A stretch of DNA of 64,000 bases from NCBI GenBank assembly GCA_964531335.1, contig CAZHEV010000011.1, forward strand, positions 17,596 through 81,595. Direction: 5' to 3'. This DNA comes from CAZHEV01 sp964531335 [NCBI: uncultured bacterium]. GTDB lineage: Bacteria; Eisenbacteria; RBG-16-71-46; CAZHEV01. Shown one piece after another: positions 15,986 through 24,328 of the stretch; position 1 is the first letter of the stretch, and every line of letters begins with the position of its first letter. Position numbers and translations under genes: made by a program. A model generated the notes under the pieces. That model made no database searches. It was given only the letters and a program-made list of their open reading frames with translations, and had not been told where the DNA came from.

Positions 15986-17038
15986 TCACCCGTGGTACGC
16001 GACGCTTATCCCCGCGGCGACCGCGCAGGCGACGCTCCTGAAGACCTCGGCGATCTTCGAGTCCCTGCTTCCCGCGACCACGGGAACGCCTTTGTCCCCG
16101 CCGTCGGAGATTCCGGCGTCTATCGGGATCTCTCCCAGGAAGGGCACGTTCAGCCTCTTGCTCTCGCGCTCGGCGCCCCCGTGCCTGAACACGTCGGTGC
16201 GCTCCCCGCAGTGCGGGCAGAGAAAGTAGCTCATGTTCTCTATTATCCCGAGCACGGGGACATTGACCTTCCTGAACATGCCCACGGCCTTGGCCGCGTC
16301 TATCAAGGCCACGTCCTGGGGCGTGCTCACGACAACCGCCCCGGTCAGCGGGACGGACTGCGTCACCGTGAGCTGCGCGTCCCCCGTGCCCGGAGGCATG
16401 TCCATGACAAGATAGTCCAGGTCGCCCCACGACACGTCCTTGAGAAGCTGCTGGAGCGCCTTGGCCACCATTGGTCCTCTCCAGATGACCGGGTCGTCCT
16501 GCTCCATCAAGAACCCGAGCGACATCATCTTAACGTTGTATCTTTCGACGGGGAGGACCTTGCCGGCTTCGGCCTCGGGCCTCGAGTGCGTCCCCATCAT
16601 CATAGGCACGCTGGGCCCGTACACGTCGCAGTCCATCAACCCGGTCTTGGCGCCGGCCTGGGACAGGGCGATCGCCAGGTTCACGGCGACGGTGGACTTG
16701 CCCACCCCGCCCTTGCCGCTGGCCACCGCTATGGCGTTCTTGACCGTCGGAACGAGGTTCACCCTCTCGCCGCCGGCGCGATGGCCGCGCACGTTCGCGG
16801 TGACGTTTATATCGACCTCGCTCACTCCGGGCACGCTCATGGCGGCCTCCCGGCTCGCCTCTTCGAGCCGGCGCTTCATCGGGCAGGCCGGCGTCGTCAG
16901 CACCAGGTCGAAGGAGACCTTCGGCCCGTCAACGCTCAACTTCTGTATCATTCCGAGTGAAACAAGGTCCTTGCCCAGCTCGGGGTCCATGACTTTACCT
17001 AAAGCGCGCAGCAGTTGCTCTGGATTAGGATCGCTCAT
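15986..17038 (-). CDS. mrp: Mrp/ApbC-type iron-sulfur cluster carrier ATPase
   Basis: A 350-residue P-loop ATPase that carries Fe-S clusters to target proteins. Residues about 1-90 are a MIP18/DUF59 domain (MDPELGKDLVSLGM, TTPACPMK). Residues about 100-345 are the deviant Walker A ATPase: ASGKGGVGKST, LMDCDVYGPS, VMDMPPGTGD. The cluster-binding CPHCGE motif lies near residue 265. ATG 17038 begins the DUF59 domain directly. Downstream, the PP-loop gene follows after 52 bp, and the korAB enzyme it might help mature is next. Confidence 0.93.
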   Translation of the reverse strand: MSDPNPEQLLRALGKVMDPELGKDLVSLGMIQKLSVDGPKVSFDLVLTTPACPMKRRLEEASREAAMSVPGVSEVDINVTANVRGHRAGGERVNLVPTVKNAIAVASGKGGVGKSTVAVNLAIALSQAGAKTGLMDCDVYGPSVPMMMGTHSRPEAEAGKVLPVERYNVKMMSLGFLMEQDDPVIWRGPMVAKALQQLLKDVSWGDLDYLVMDMPPGTGDAQLTVTQSVPLTGAVVVSTPQDVALIDAAKAVGMFRKVNVPVLGIIENMSYFLCPHCGERTDVFRHGGAERESKRLNVPFLGEIPIDAGISDGGDKGVPVVAGSRDSKIAEVFRSVACAVAAGISVAYHG

Positions 17039-17192
17039 CTCTCACACACCTTCCCGTCTTCCGCCCGTTGCAAACATGGCGTCTCCGCGGCCCTTCAGGG
17101 GACCGGCGGGCCATAATACGACCCCGCGGCGGCACCTCAGGGGGCCCCCGCGAGTCTTCTACTACATGATATTAGCACAAAATGCGTGGGAT

Positions 17193-18455
17193 TCAGACGC
17201 CGGGTTTCGCGGGGCACAGCATCTGGGTCAAGAGCGCCAGGTAGTCGGATAAGAGCCTCGTCACCAGGAACTTCTCCCTGACCCTCTCCTTCCCCTTAGC
17301 GCCCATCCGCGCCCTGAGCTTGCGGTCCTTCAGGAGGGTCACGATCCTGTCCGCGAAGGCCTCGGTGTCGTCGGGCTCCACCAGGAAGCCGTTCTCCCCG
17401 TCCACCACCTGCAACGGTATGCCGCCCACCTTGGAGGCCACCACCGGCGTCCCCTTCCACAGGGCCTCGGTGACGGCGAGACAGAACCCTTCCTTCACGG
17501 ACTTCTGGATCACCACGTCGGAGCGCCGTTGCAGCGCGTTCACGAACGTGAATATGTCCCCCTCCTCGGTAAGAAGGACCACGTCCCCCGACTTGACCAG
17601 GTCGGCCGCTTTCCTCTTCACCCTCTCGTAGATCGCCGGCCCCTCCGGATCGTCGGCGGCCGAGTTCCCGCACAGGACCAGCCGGCAGTCCACCTTCTCC
17701 CTCACTATCCTGAATACGTCGATCACCCCCTCGGGGTCCTTCCAGGGGTCGTAGCGGGATATCTGGCTGATTATCAGCTTGTTCGGATCGTCGCCGCCGA
17801 AGGCCTTGAGGTACTTCGCCCTCAACTTCTCCGGCAGGTCCATGTTCTTCACGGAGAGAGGGTCGATTGCGGGATATATCACGCGCTGCTCTATGGGGAG
17901 ATCCGGTTGCTTGTACGATTCATTCGATACGACCGCCAGGTCGTACTTCGAGATCATCGGTTTCAGGAAATCCCACAGCTCCTTGTTGGGCTTGGACAGA
18001 TCGACGTGACATCTCCACATCCAGAGCCGGCGTTTCTTGTAGAAGTTTATGAGGGGCAGCGGTTGGGGATCGTGGATGATCACGCAGTCGTGGTCGACGT
18101 GGGTGTACGTGGAGAAGACCTCGCTGGCCTGCGTGTACAGCTTCTTCTTGATCTCCGTCATGTTGATCTCGGCGCCCTGCAACGCGTTGTGAAACTTCTT
18201 GGTGACCCCGAAGAACTCCGGAGTCCCGGGCAAGATCCTCCACCCGGCGTCAACGCCGGCGTCGTTCATGAGCGGTACGAAGCTGTTCAAGATCTCCGCG
18301 ACCCCCCCGCCGTGATAGGTGGAGTTGACGTGGAGAACGTGCTTTCCGTAAAGCGGCCGGACCTGCCTGTTTATCTCATTGATTACCTCATCGCCTACTA
18401 TCGGTCTGTAGTCCTCCAGTCCCAGCATCGATACGATCTCCCCCGGTTCGTCCAT
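17193..18455 (-). CDS. GT4 glycosyltransferase, TreT-like (trehalose glycosyltransferring synthase type)
   Basis: A 420-residue GT4-family glycosyltransferase. HVNSTYHGGGVAEILNS near residue 35 is the hallmark of the TreT (trehalose synthase from NDP-glucose plus glucose) subfamily. The C-terminal donor domain shows SRYDPWKDPEGV and QKSVKEGFCLAVTEALWKG with the EGF..E catalytic/donor pattern. The likely product is trehalose, a compatible solute, but substrate is inferred from subfamily only. ATG 18455 has AAGGAGG only 1 nt upstream, too close. An in-frame ATG at 18428 has GGGGGAG about 8-9 nt upstream and may be the true start. The frame continues upstream to 18581 over the promoter and is rejected. 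Confidence 0.8.
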   Translation of the reverse strand: MDEPGEIVSMLGLEDYRPIVGDEVINEINRQVRPLYGKHVLHVNSTYHGGGVAEILNSFVPLMNDAGVDAGWRILPGTPEFFGVTKKFHNALQGAEINMTEIKKKLYTQASEVFSTYTHVDHDCVIIHDPQPLPLINFYKKRRLWMWRCHVDLSKPNKELWDFLKPMISKYDLAVVSNESYKQPDLPIEQRVIYPAIDPLSVKNMDLPEKLRAKYLKAFGGDDPNKLIISQISRYDPWKDPEGVIDVFRIVREKVDCRLVLCGNSAADDPEGPAIYERVKRKAADLVKSGDVVLLTEEGDIFTFVNALQRRSDVVIQKSVKEGFCLAVTEALWKGTPVVASKVGGIPLQVVDGENGFLVEPDDTEAFADRIVTLLKDRKLRARMGAKGKERVREKFLVTRLLSDYLALLTQMLCPAKPGV

Positions 18456-18499
18456 GCCTCCTTCTTGCCGACTTACGGCCGTCGATCCGTAAGGTGTGC

Positions 18500-18529
18500 A
18501 GCATACTAGCCGGGCGGACGCCGTGTCAA
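18500..18529 (-). promoter_or_regulatory. sigma-70-type promoter of the TreT-like gene
   Basis: On the minus strand TTGACA (18529-18524) is followed after 18 nt by TATGCT (18505-18500). The predicted start near 18493 is about 38 nt before the first possible ATG. Confidence 0.65.
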
Positions 18530-18552
18530 CGCCCTTGTCGCTCGCGAAGCGC

Positions 18553-18582
18553 TTGGGCGCGGATGAAGAACGTCGAGACAAT
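18553..18582 (+). promoter_or_regulatory. possible promoter of the topoisomerase VI operon
   Basis: TTGGGC (18553-18558) and GACAAT (18577-18582) are separated by 18 nt. The -10 hexamer equals that proposed for fur. The -35 match is weak, so this is tentative. Confidence 0.4.
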
Positions 18583-18656
18583 TAATGCCTTGCGGCGCGT
18601 CCCCCCGCGCATTTAGCATGAGCTGAAGACTCTCGGGACTGCACTGGAGGAAAGAC

Positions 18657-20507
18657 ATGGCGGCAAGACGCAAGCGGGTCTCCGGCTCAAAGAGTTCGCA
18701 AAAGCCCAAGGGCAAGATGAAGCCCAAGAGCAATGCGAAGACCAGGACCGGGAGCGGAGTCGCTCGAGGAAAGTCCGGCAAGCGAGGCGCGCGAAACCGG
18801 TCCTCGGACCCCGCGCAGACCGTGTTGAAGATCGTCGAAGGCGGAGCGCCGGACGCGGCGCCCGCGCCCGGCGCCCCACCCGCGGACGCGTCGCCGCTCG
18901 CGGCGGAGGCGGCGGACGAGCCCAAGAAGGAGCAGGCCCGCCACGCCACGGACCTCAAGCTCACCGCCGTCCAGCTCGGCGCCAAGCAGCGCGCCATCTC
19001 CGTGAGCGAGTTTTTCACCAAGAACAGGCATCTTCTCGGCTTCGACAACCCCGCCAAGGCCCTGCTGACGGCGGTCAAGGAGGCGGTCGACAACTCGCTC
19101 GACGCGTGCGAGGAGGCGGGCATACTGCCGGAGATAGCCGTCAAGGTGAAGCAGCTCGCCGAGGACCGCTTCCGGTTGATCGTCCAGGACAACGGCCCGG
19201 GGATCGTCAGGTCGCAGATACCGAAGATCTTCGGCAGCCTTCTCTACGGGTCCAAGTTCCACACGCTGAAGCAGGCCAGAGGCCAACAAGGGCTCGGCAT
19301 CTCCGCCGCCGGGATGTACGGCCAGCTCACCACCGGCGCGCCCATGGCGATAACTTCCCGGACCGGGCCGCGCCGGCCCGCGCACTACTACGAGATACAG
19401 ATAGACACCAAGAGAAACGCTCCTTCGATAATGTCCGACCAGGAGGTGGAATGGGACGTTCCGCACGGAACGAAAGTCGAGATAGAGCTGGAGGCGACTT
19501 ACAAGAAGGGAAAGCACTCGGTGGACGGCTACCTGGAGCAGACCGCGCTCGCCAACCCCCACGCCTCCATACTCTACTATCCGCCGAAGGAGGGGCCGGT
19601 AAGGTACGAGAGGGTATCGCCGGACCTTCCCAGGGAGCCTCTGGCCATAAAGCCCCACCCGCAGGGAGTCGAGTTCGGAATACTGGTCAGGATGCTGAAG
19701 GAGTCGAAGGCCAGGAACTTGAAGAGCTTCCTCCAGAACGAGTTCTCGCGCGTGAGCCCGAGGGTCGCCGATGAGATATGCGAGAAGGCCGGCCTGAAGC
19801 CCAAGACCAGGCCCTCGAGAGTGCAGGGCGGCGAGGCCGAGGCCCTCTACAAGGCGATCGGCGCCGTCAAGATAATGAACCCGCCGACCAACTGTCTTTC
19901 CCCGATAGGGGAGGAGCTGTTATCGCGCGGGCTGAAGGCCCAGATGGACGCGGAGCTGGTCGTGGCGGTGACCCGCAGCCCCTCGGTCTACCGGGGGAAC
20001 CCGTTTCTGATAGAGGCGGGAATCGCTTACGGGGGCAAGGATCTTCCCCAGGACGAGCTGATCACGATGCTCCGTTACGCGAACAGGGTGCCGCTCCTGT
20101 ACCAGCAGGGCGCCTGCGCCATAACCAGGTCGATGGTCCAGACCGCCTGGAGAAACTACGGGCTCGCGCAATCGAAGGGCGCCCTGCCGAGCGGACCGGC
20201 CGTGGTGATGGTCCACATCGCCTCCGCGTGGGTGCCTTTCACCTCGGAGAGCAAGGAGGCGATCGCCCACTATCCCGAGATCATCAAGGAGATCAAGCTG
20301 GCGCTCCAGGAGTGCGGCCGCAAGCTGGGCGCGCACATCCGGCGCAGGTCGCGCCAGGCGGAGGCGGATAAGAAGAAATCTTATATCGAGAAGTACATCC
20401 CCCACATCGGAATCGCGCTGACGGACATACTGGGGCTCTCGCGCAACCAGGAGCGGGAGGTCGTCGAGACGCTCAGAGACACTCTCGAACGAAGCAGAAA
20501 GCTGTAG
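18657..20507 (+). CDS. top6B: DNA topoisomerase VI subunit B
   Basis: ATPase subunit of the type IIB topoisomerase that relaxes and decatenates DNA. The GHKL ATP site is complete: KEAVDNSLDACEE (E142, N146), DNGPGI, and the ATP-lid RGQQGLGISAAGMYGQLT. A transducer domain follows, with the conserved Lys region KSFLQNEF and NPFLIEAGIAYGG. At 616 residues it exceeds archaeal TopoVI-B, mainly through an N-terminal extension of about 100 residues that is Lys/Arg-rich, then Ala/Pro-rich, and probably disordered and DNA-binding. GGAGG lies 6 nt before the ATG. Topo VI is archaeal and plant; in bacteria it is sporadic. The A subunit follows 57 bp later. Confidence 0.93.
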   Translation: MAARRKRVSGSKSSQKPKGKMKPKSNAKTRTGSGVARGKSGKRGARNRSSDPAQTVLKIVEGGAPDAAPAPGAPPADASPLAAEAADEPKKEQARHATDLKLTAVQLGAKQRAISVSEFFTKNRHLLGFDNPAKALLTAVKEAVDNSLDACEEAGILPEIAVKVKQLAEDRFRLIVQDNGPGIVRSQIPKIFGSLLYGSKFHTLKQARGQQGLGISAAGMYGQLTTGAPMAITSRTGPRRPAHYYEIQIDTKRNAPSIMSDQEVEWDVPHGTKVEIELEATYKKGKHSVDGYLEQTALANPHASILYYPPKEGPVRYERVSPDLPREPLAIKPHPQGVEFGILVRMLKESKARNLKSFLQNEFSRVSPRVADEICEKAGLKPKTRPSRVQGGEAEALYKAIGAVKIMNPPTNCLSPIGEELLSRGLKAQMDAELVVAVTRSPSVYRGNPFLIEAGIAYGGKDLPQDELITMLRYANRVPLLYQQGACAITRSMVQTAWRNYGLAQSKGALPSGPAVVMVHIASAWVPFTSESKEAIAHYPEIIKEIKLALQECGRKLGAHIRRRSRQAEADKKKSYIEKYIPHIGIALTDILGLSRNQEREVVETLRDTLERSRKL

Positions 20508-20564
20508 CCGCGCGGCCCGCAGGTCCGGCGCGGCCCGGCTTCCGCGGTCCCCCCCGGAGACGAC

Positions 20565-21662
20565 ATGAAATCAAAGACAAGAGAACCCGTGGTCAAGAGC
20601 ATCAGGAAGCAGGCCTCCGGGGTGCACGGCAAGATAATCAAAGGACAGAAGCCGTCGCTCAAGTTCCCGGTGAGGTCGCTCGCCAACGTGAAGTACAGGC
20701 CCAAGCCGGGCTACTTTCAGATGACCGGCAAGACCAAGGAGAGGACCCTCACCGTCAACACCGTGAAGACCTTCGCGCAGACCCTGAAGCTCATGGCGCT
20801 GTCCAAGGAGCTGGTCGAGTCCGACGATATCGCCACCAAGCGGGAGGCCTACTACGTGTCCAAGAACTGGGACGAGGCGAGGTTCCTGGAGCAGGACGAG
20901 TCGGACACGGTCATGGACGACGTGGAGGCCCTGTTCAGGGTCAACAGGGAGCAGCTCGGTTTCGTGCCCGAAGAGAAGGGCGGCGAGGTGGCGGGCCGCC
21001 TCACCGTCGTGGACGTCGACCGCGATACGGGAAAGCGCATCAAGATCGACTGCACCAAGTTCGGATCCGGGGCCTATTCGATTCCCATCTCCGTCGAGCA
21101 CCTCGAGTTCGAGACCAAGGCCAAGTTCGTACTGGCCATAGAGACGGCGGGGATGTTCCAGAGGCTGGTCAAGCACAGCTACTGGAAGAAGGCGGACTGC
21201 ATCCTGGTGTCGATGGGGGGAGTGCCCACAAGGGCCTGCAGGAGATTCGTCAGAAGGCTCGCGGACGCCAAGAAGATCCCGGTATACGTGTTCGTAGACG
21301 GCGATCCGTACGGCATAAGCAACATATACAGAACGATGAAGGTGGGATCGGGCAACGCGGCGCACCTCAACGAGTACTTCTGCGTCCCGCAGGCGTCCTT
21401 CCTGGGGATCACGCCGCAGGACATAATCGACTACGAGCTGCCGACCCATCCCCTGAAAGAGGTGGACGTCAAGAGGGCGAGGGACGCCATAAAGAACGAC
21501 CCGTTCATCCAGCACCACCCCCAGTGGAAAAGGGCGATGGAGCAGCTTCTTCGCATGGGGGTCAGGGCCGAGCAGCAGGCCCTCGCCAAGCACGGTCTCA
21601 ATTACGTTCTGGACGAGTACCTGCCGATAAAGCTGGCCCATCCGGAGAAGTTCCTTCCATGA
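20565..21662 (+). CDS. top6A: DNA topoisomerase VI subunit A (Spo11-like)
   Basis: DNA-cleaving subunit of topoisomerase VI, homologous to eukaryotic Spo11. The winged-helix catalytic motif TKREAYYVSKNW places the active tyrosine at Y97 (second of the Tyr pair, by analogy with Spo11), preceded by the conserved Arg. The Toprim domain shows the Glu in VLAIETAGMF and the DxD in VFVDGDPYGI, the metal ligands. At 365 residues it matches the family. GGAG lies 6 nt before ATG 20565. Its TGA overlaps the next gene's ATG by 4 bp, so the TPR lipoprotein is probably translationally coupled. Confidence 0.93.
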   Translation: MKSKTREPVVKSIRKQASGVHGKIIKGQKPSLKFPVRSLANVKYRPKPGYFQMTGKTKERTLTVNTVKTFAQTLKLMALSKELVESDDIATKREAYYVSKNWDEARFLEQDESDTVMDDVEALFRVNREQLGFVPEEKGGEVAGRLTVVDVDRDTGKRIKIDCTKFGSGAYSIPISVEHLEFETKAKFVLAIETAGMFQRLVKHSYWKKADCILVSMGGVPTRACRRFVRRLADAKKIPVYVFVDGDPYGISNIYRTMKVGSGNAAHLNEYFCVPQASFLGITPQDIIDYELPTHPLKEVDVKRARDAIKNDPFIQHHPQWKRAMEQLLRMGVRAEQQALAKHGLNYVLDEYLPIKLAHPEKFLP

Positions 21663-22762
21663 GATCTCTCAACCCCGCGCTGGCGGCCTGCCTGGCCGCC
21701 ATAGCCATCTCCGCGGCCGCGGGAGGCTGCGCCTCGACGGGCAAGCCGGCGAAGGAGCCGACCACCGTCGCCGGCCGGCTCAAGACAGGGTCGCAGCATC
21801 TCGCCGCCAAGGACTACCCTGCGGCCATAAGGATGTTCGAGCGCGCCCTGGCCGCCGACCCCGACAACCTGGAGGCCCATCTGGGCCTCGGGCTCACCTA
21901 CCTGCACACGACATATTACGAGGGCGCGGAGGAGAACTTCGAGCGGGCGCTGGAGATCGACGACCTGTCGGCCGAGGCGCACTACGGGATGGGCGCGGTC
22001 CTTTTCCAGAAGGACGATCCGGACGCGGCGGCCCCTCACTTCGCGCGGGCCGCGGAGCTGCGGCCCGACTACGCGCTCGCCCACTACTCCCTAGGCGTGA
22101 TATGGGAAAAGCGAGGCGCCTACGCGAAGGCCCGGGAGCACTACGAGCAGGCGGTCGCGGCCGACCCGGACCTGCGACAGGCTCTCTACAACCTGGGGTC
22201 GCTCTACGCGAAAACTTCCCAGTACAGCAAGGCCATAAACGCCTTTCTGGAGGTGGTGGCGATCGCACCGGACTCCGCGCCCGCGAGGCTCGCGCTCGCG
22301 GAGCTGTACCGGAAGACCGGGCAGGGGGCCGCGTCGCTCGAAGAGATAGAAAGGGCCGAGAAGATCGCGCCGGACATCCCGGCCGTACACGCGCAAAGGG
22401 GGCTCACGCTCCTCGCTCTGGACAGCATCGAGGAGGCCGAGGCATCATTCCGGAGGGGGCTGGAGATCGACCCCCACGATCCGGGCTCTCTGATCGGACT
22501 GGCGGAGATTCTTCTGAGGATGGGGCAGTTCAGGGAGGCCGAGCTGACTCTGAGGAAGGCGCTGGCCGCGGACGGGAACTCGGCGCTCGCAAGGCACAAA
22601 TTGGCGCGCGCTCTGGAGGCCCAGGACAGAACGGAGGAGGCGCTCCTCGCTCTGGAGGAGGCGCTGGAGCTGGAGCCGGACTCTGAGACCGCCGCCGCGA
22701 TAGAGGCCTTTATGAAGAAGCTCGAAGCGGGCAAAGGGCCCGCCGACGGAGGCCCCGAGTGA
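21659..22762 (+). CDS. TPR-repeat lipoprotein
   Basis: A 367-residue lipoprotein: a signal peptide of about 23 residues with the lipobox AAGGC, then about nine tandem tetratricopeptide repeats (about residues 40-355) with the usual A..LG......G....A...Y..AL..DP pattern. TPR arrays bind other proteins; here the protein would be tethered to an envelope membrane. ATG overlaps the top6A stop (ATGA). A longer frame from 21524 lies inside top6A and is rejected. The pairing of an exported protein with cytoplasmic topoisomerase genes is odd and may simply reflect operon packing. Confidence 0.85.
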   Translation: MRSLNPALAACLAAIAISAAAGGCASTGKPAKEPTTVAGRLKTGSQHLAAKDYPAAIRMFERALAADPDNLEAHLGLGLTYLHTTYYEGAEENFERALEIDDLSAEAHYGMGAVLFQKDDPDAAAPHFARAAELRPDYALAHYSLGVIWEKRGAYAKAREHYEQAVAADPDLRQALYNLGSLYAKTSQYSKAINAFLEVVAIAPDSAPARLALAELYRKTGQGAASLEEIERAEKIAPDIPAVHAQRGLTLLALDSIEEAEASFRRGLEIDPHDPGSLIGLAEILLRMGQFREAELTLRKALAADGNSALARHKLARALEAQDRTEEALLALEEALELEPDSETAAAIEAFMKKLEAGKGPADGGPE

Positions 22763-22788
22763 AAGTCAACGCGCAGGGAGGCAAATAG

Positions 22789-23688
22789 ATGGACGGGTCA
22801 GCGCACAGGTGGTGCTCGGCGCCGGACTGCAACTTCGCCGCGCTTCACGAGAGCGGCGAGTGCTGGGAGCACCAGGCGGACAAGCGGGAGTACTTGGCCG
22901 GGTTGCAGGCCGCGGTCCGCGACGGCGAGGAACTCACCGGCGCGAACCTGGCGAAGATAACGGCGGACCGGCTGGATCTGACCGGCGCCTCGCTGCCGGA
23001 CGCCGTCCTGCGCGGCGCAAGGCTCCCGGGGCTTGCGGCCTCGGGGGCGGACCTGGGCGGGGCGGACCTCTCCATGGCGCTGCTGGAAGGGGCCGTCCTG
23101 GCGGGCGCGGATCTGCGAGGGGCGTCGCTCGAGGGCGCCGCGCTCGACGGCGCGGGCGCTGAGAGGGCCCGCTGGGCGGGGGCGACGGCGGAGGGGGCCT
23201 CGCTGACCGGACTGCGCGCGTCCGCCGCCGATCTGTCGAGCTGCAACCTGAGATTCTGCAACCTGACGGGCGCCGTGCTCGAGGGCGCTTCATTGAGGGA
23301 AGCGGCTCTGGAGCTGGCCGTTCTCCGAGACGCCGATCTCTCCCGCGCGGACCTCTCGTTCGCCGTGCTCGGCAGGGCGGACCTGCGGGGCGCCAAGATG
23401 GAGGACACCGACCTCAAGCGATCCAATCTCGTGGGGGCTCGCCTGAGCGGCGCGTTCATGAGGCGGGCCGACGTCTACTACGCGAGGCTGGGAAGGACCG
23501 ACCTGCGAGGCGCCGACCTGTCGGGCGCGAGCATGAGGAGGGCGGTGTGCCGCGAGGCCGATCTTCGCGGCGCCGTGATGACCGGGGCCGTGGTCTACGG
23601 GGCGGTATTCGAGAGGGCGCTTCTCTCGGGCGCCCGGACCGAGGCGGTCGATTTCTCAACGTGCAACATGAAGGGCGCCGAGACCTAG
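22789..23688 (+). CDS. pentapeptide-repeat protein with N-terminal Cys/His motif
   Basis: A 299-residue protein. Residues about 8-32 hold CSAPDCNFAALHESGECWEH, a C-x4-C...C-x2-H arrangement that may bind zinc. From about residue 45 to the end run some fifty A-(D/S)-L-x-x pentapeptides (GADLRGASLEGAAL and similar), which fold as a square right-handed beta-helix. Pentapeptide proteins of the Qnr/MfpA/AlbG kind mimic DNA and act on type II topoisomerases. This one lies 26 bp after the TPR gene in the topoisomerase VI operon, which makes a topoisomerase-linked role possible but unproven. GGGAGG lies 8 nt before the ATG. No signal peptide is seen, so it is cytoplasmic. Confidence 0.88.
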   Translation: MDGSAHRWCSAPDCNFAALHESGECWEHQADKREYLAGLQAAVRDGEELTGANLAKITADRLDLTGASLPDAVLRGARLPGLAASGADLGGADLSMALLEGAVLAGADLRGASLEGAALDGAGAERARWAGATAEGASLTGLRASAADLSSCNLRFCNLTGAVLEGASLREAALELAVLRDADLSRADLSFAVLGRADLRGAKMEDTDLKRSNLVGARLSGAFMRRADVYYARLGRTDLRGADLSGASMRRAVCREADLRGAVMTGAVVYGAVFERALLSGARTEAVDFSTCNMKGAET

Positions 23689-23715
23689 GGGCCGGGCCGA
23701 ACGGGGAGCGTTGCC

Positions 23716-24306
23716 ATGTCATATAGATTCAAGGACGGTCGGATCGTCCATTCGTTTCTGCTGGACGTCGAGGACGCCAACTGCCATCTGTGCTGCGACC
23801 TCGCCTCTGGACGCGCGATACTGATAGACGCGGGCGAGTACTCCGAGGCGCTGAGGGACCGCATAGAAGAGGAAAAGCTCCAGGTCGAGGCCATCTTGCT
23901 GACGCACACCCATTACGACCACGCGGGCGGCGTCGAGGAGGCGGCGGCCTCGCTCCGCGCCGAGGTGTTCGTGCACCACAGGGGGCGGGAATCGCTCAAG
24001 AAGGTGAAGGCCAAGGCGGTTCGAGACGGCGACGTACTCTCCACAGGAGGCTTCGAGATAAAGGTGCTCGCCACGGAGGGGCATACCCCGGACGCGTGCT
24101 GCTACCTTATCGGAGAGGCCCTGTTCACGGGCGACACCCTCTTCAACGGATCCGTCGGCGGCACAGGAACCCGGGACCTCTTCGTCCAGGAGACGGAGAA
24201 CATAAAGGAGAAGATCTTGACGCTGCCGGACAGGATATCCGTGTTTCCCGGTCACGGCCCGGCGACTACGGTGGGAATCGAAAGGGCGTTCAACCCGTTC
24301 CTGTGA
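23716..24306 (+). CDS. metallo-beta-lactamase-fold hydrolase (glyoxalase II-like)
   Basis: A 196-residue MBL-fold hydrolase. The metal motif THTHYDHAGG, the second-shell His in TEGHTPDACCY, the Asp in LFTGDTLFNGSVG and the last His in FPGHGPAT are all in order. The compact length and the FTGDTLF segment fit the glyoxalase II/YcbL-like subgroup that hydrolyses thioesters; the substrate is unknown. GGGGAG lies 8 nt before ATG 23716. It is the last gene of the plus-strand run and converges on the PqiC-like gene. Confidence 0.88.
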   Translation: MSYRFKDGRIVHSFLLDVEDANCHLCCDLASGRAILIDAGEYSEALRDRIEEEKLQVEAILLTHTHYDHAGGVEEAAASLRAEVFVHHRGRESLKKVKAKAVRDGDVLSTGGFEIKVLATEGHTPDACCYLIGEALFTGDTLFNGSVGGTGTRDLFVQETENIKEKILTLPDRISVFPGHGPATTVGIERAFNPFL

Positions 24307-24328
24307 ACGGGCGCGGGCGGGCCGAGCC

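Noticed and set aside
20571-21641. 356-residue minus-strand frame across top6A
   Set aside because: Antisense to a clear Spo11-like protein; the translation has no domain.
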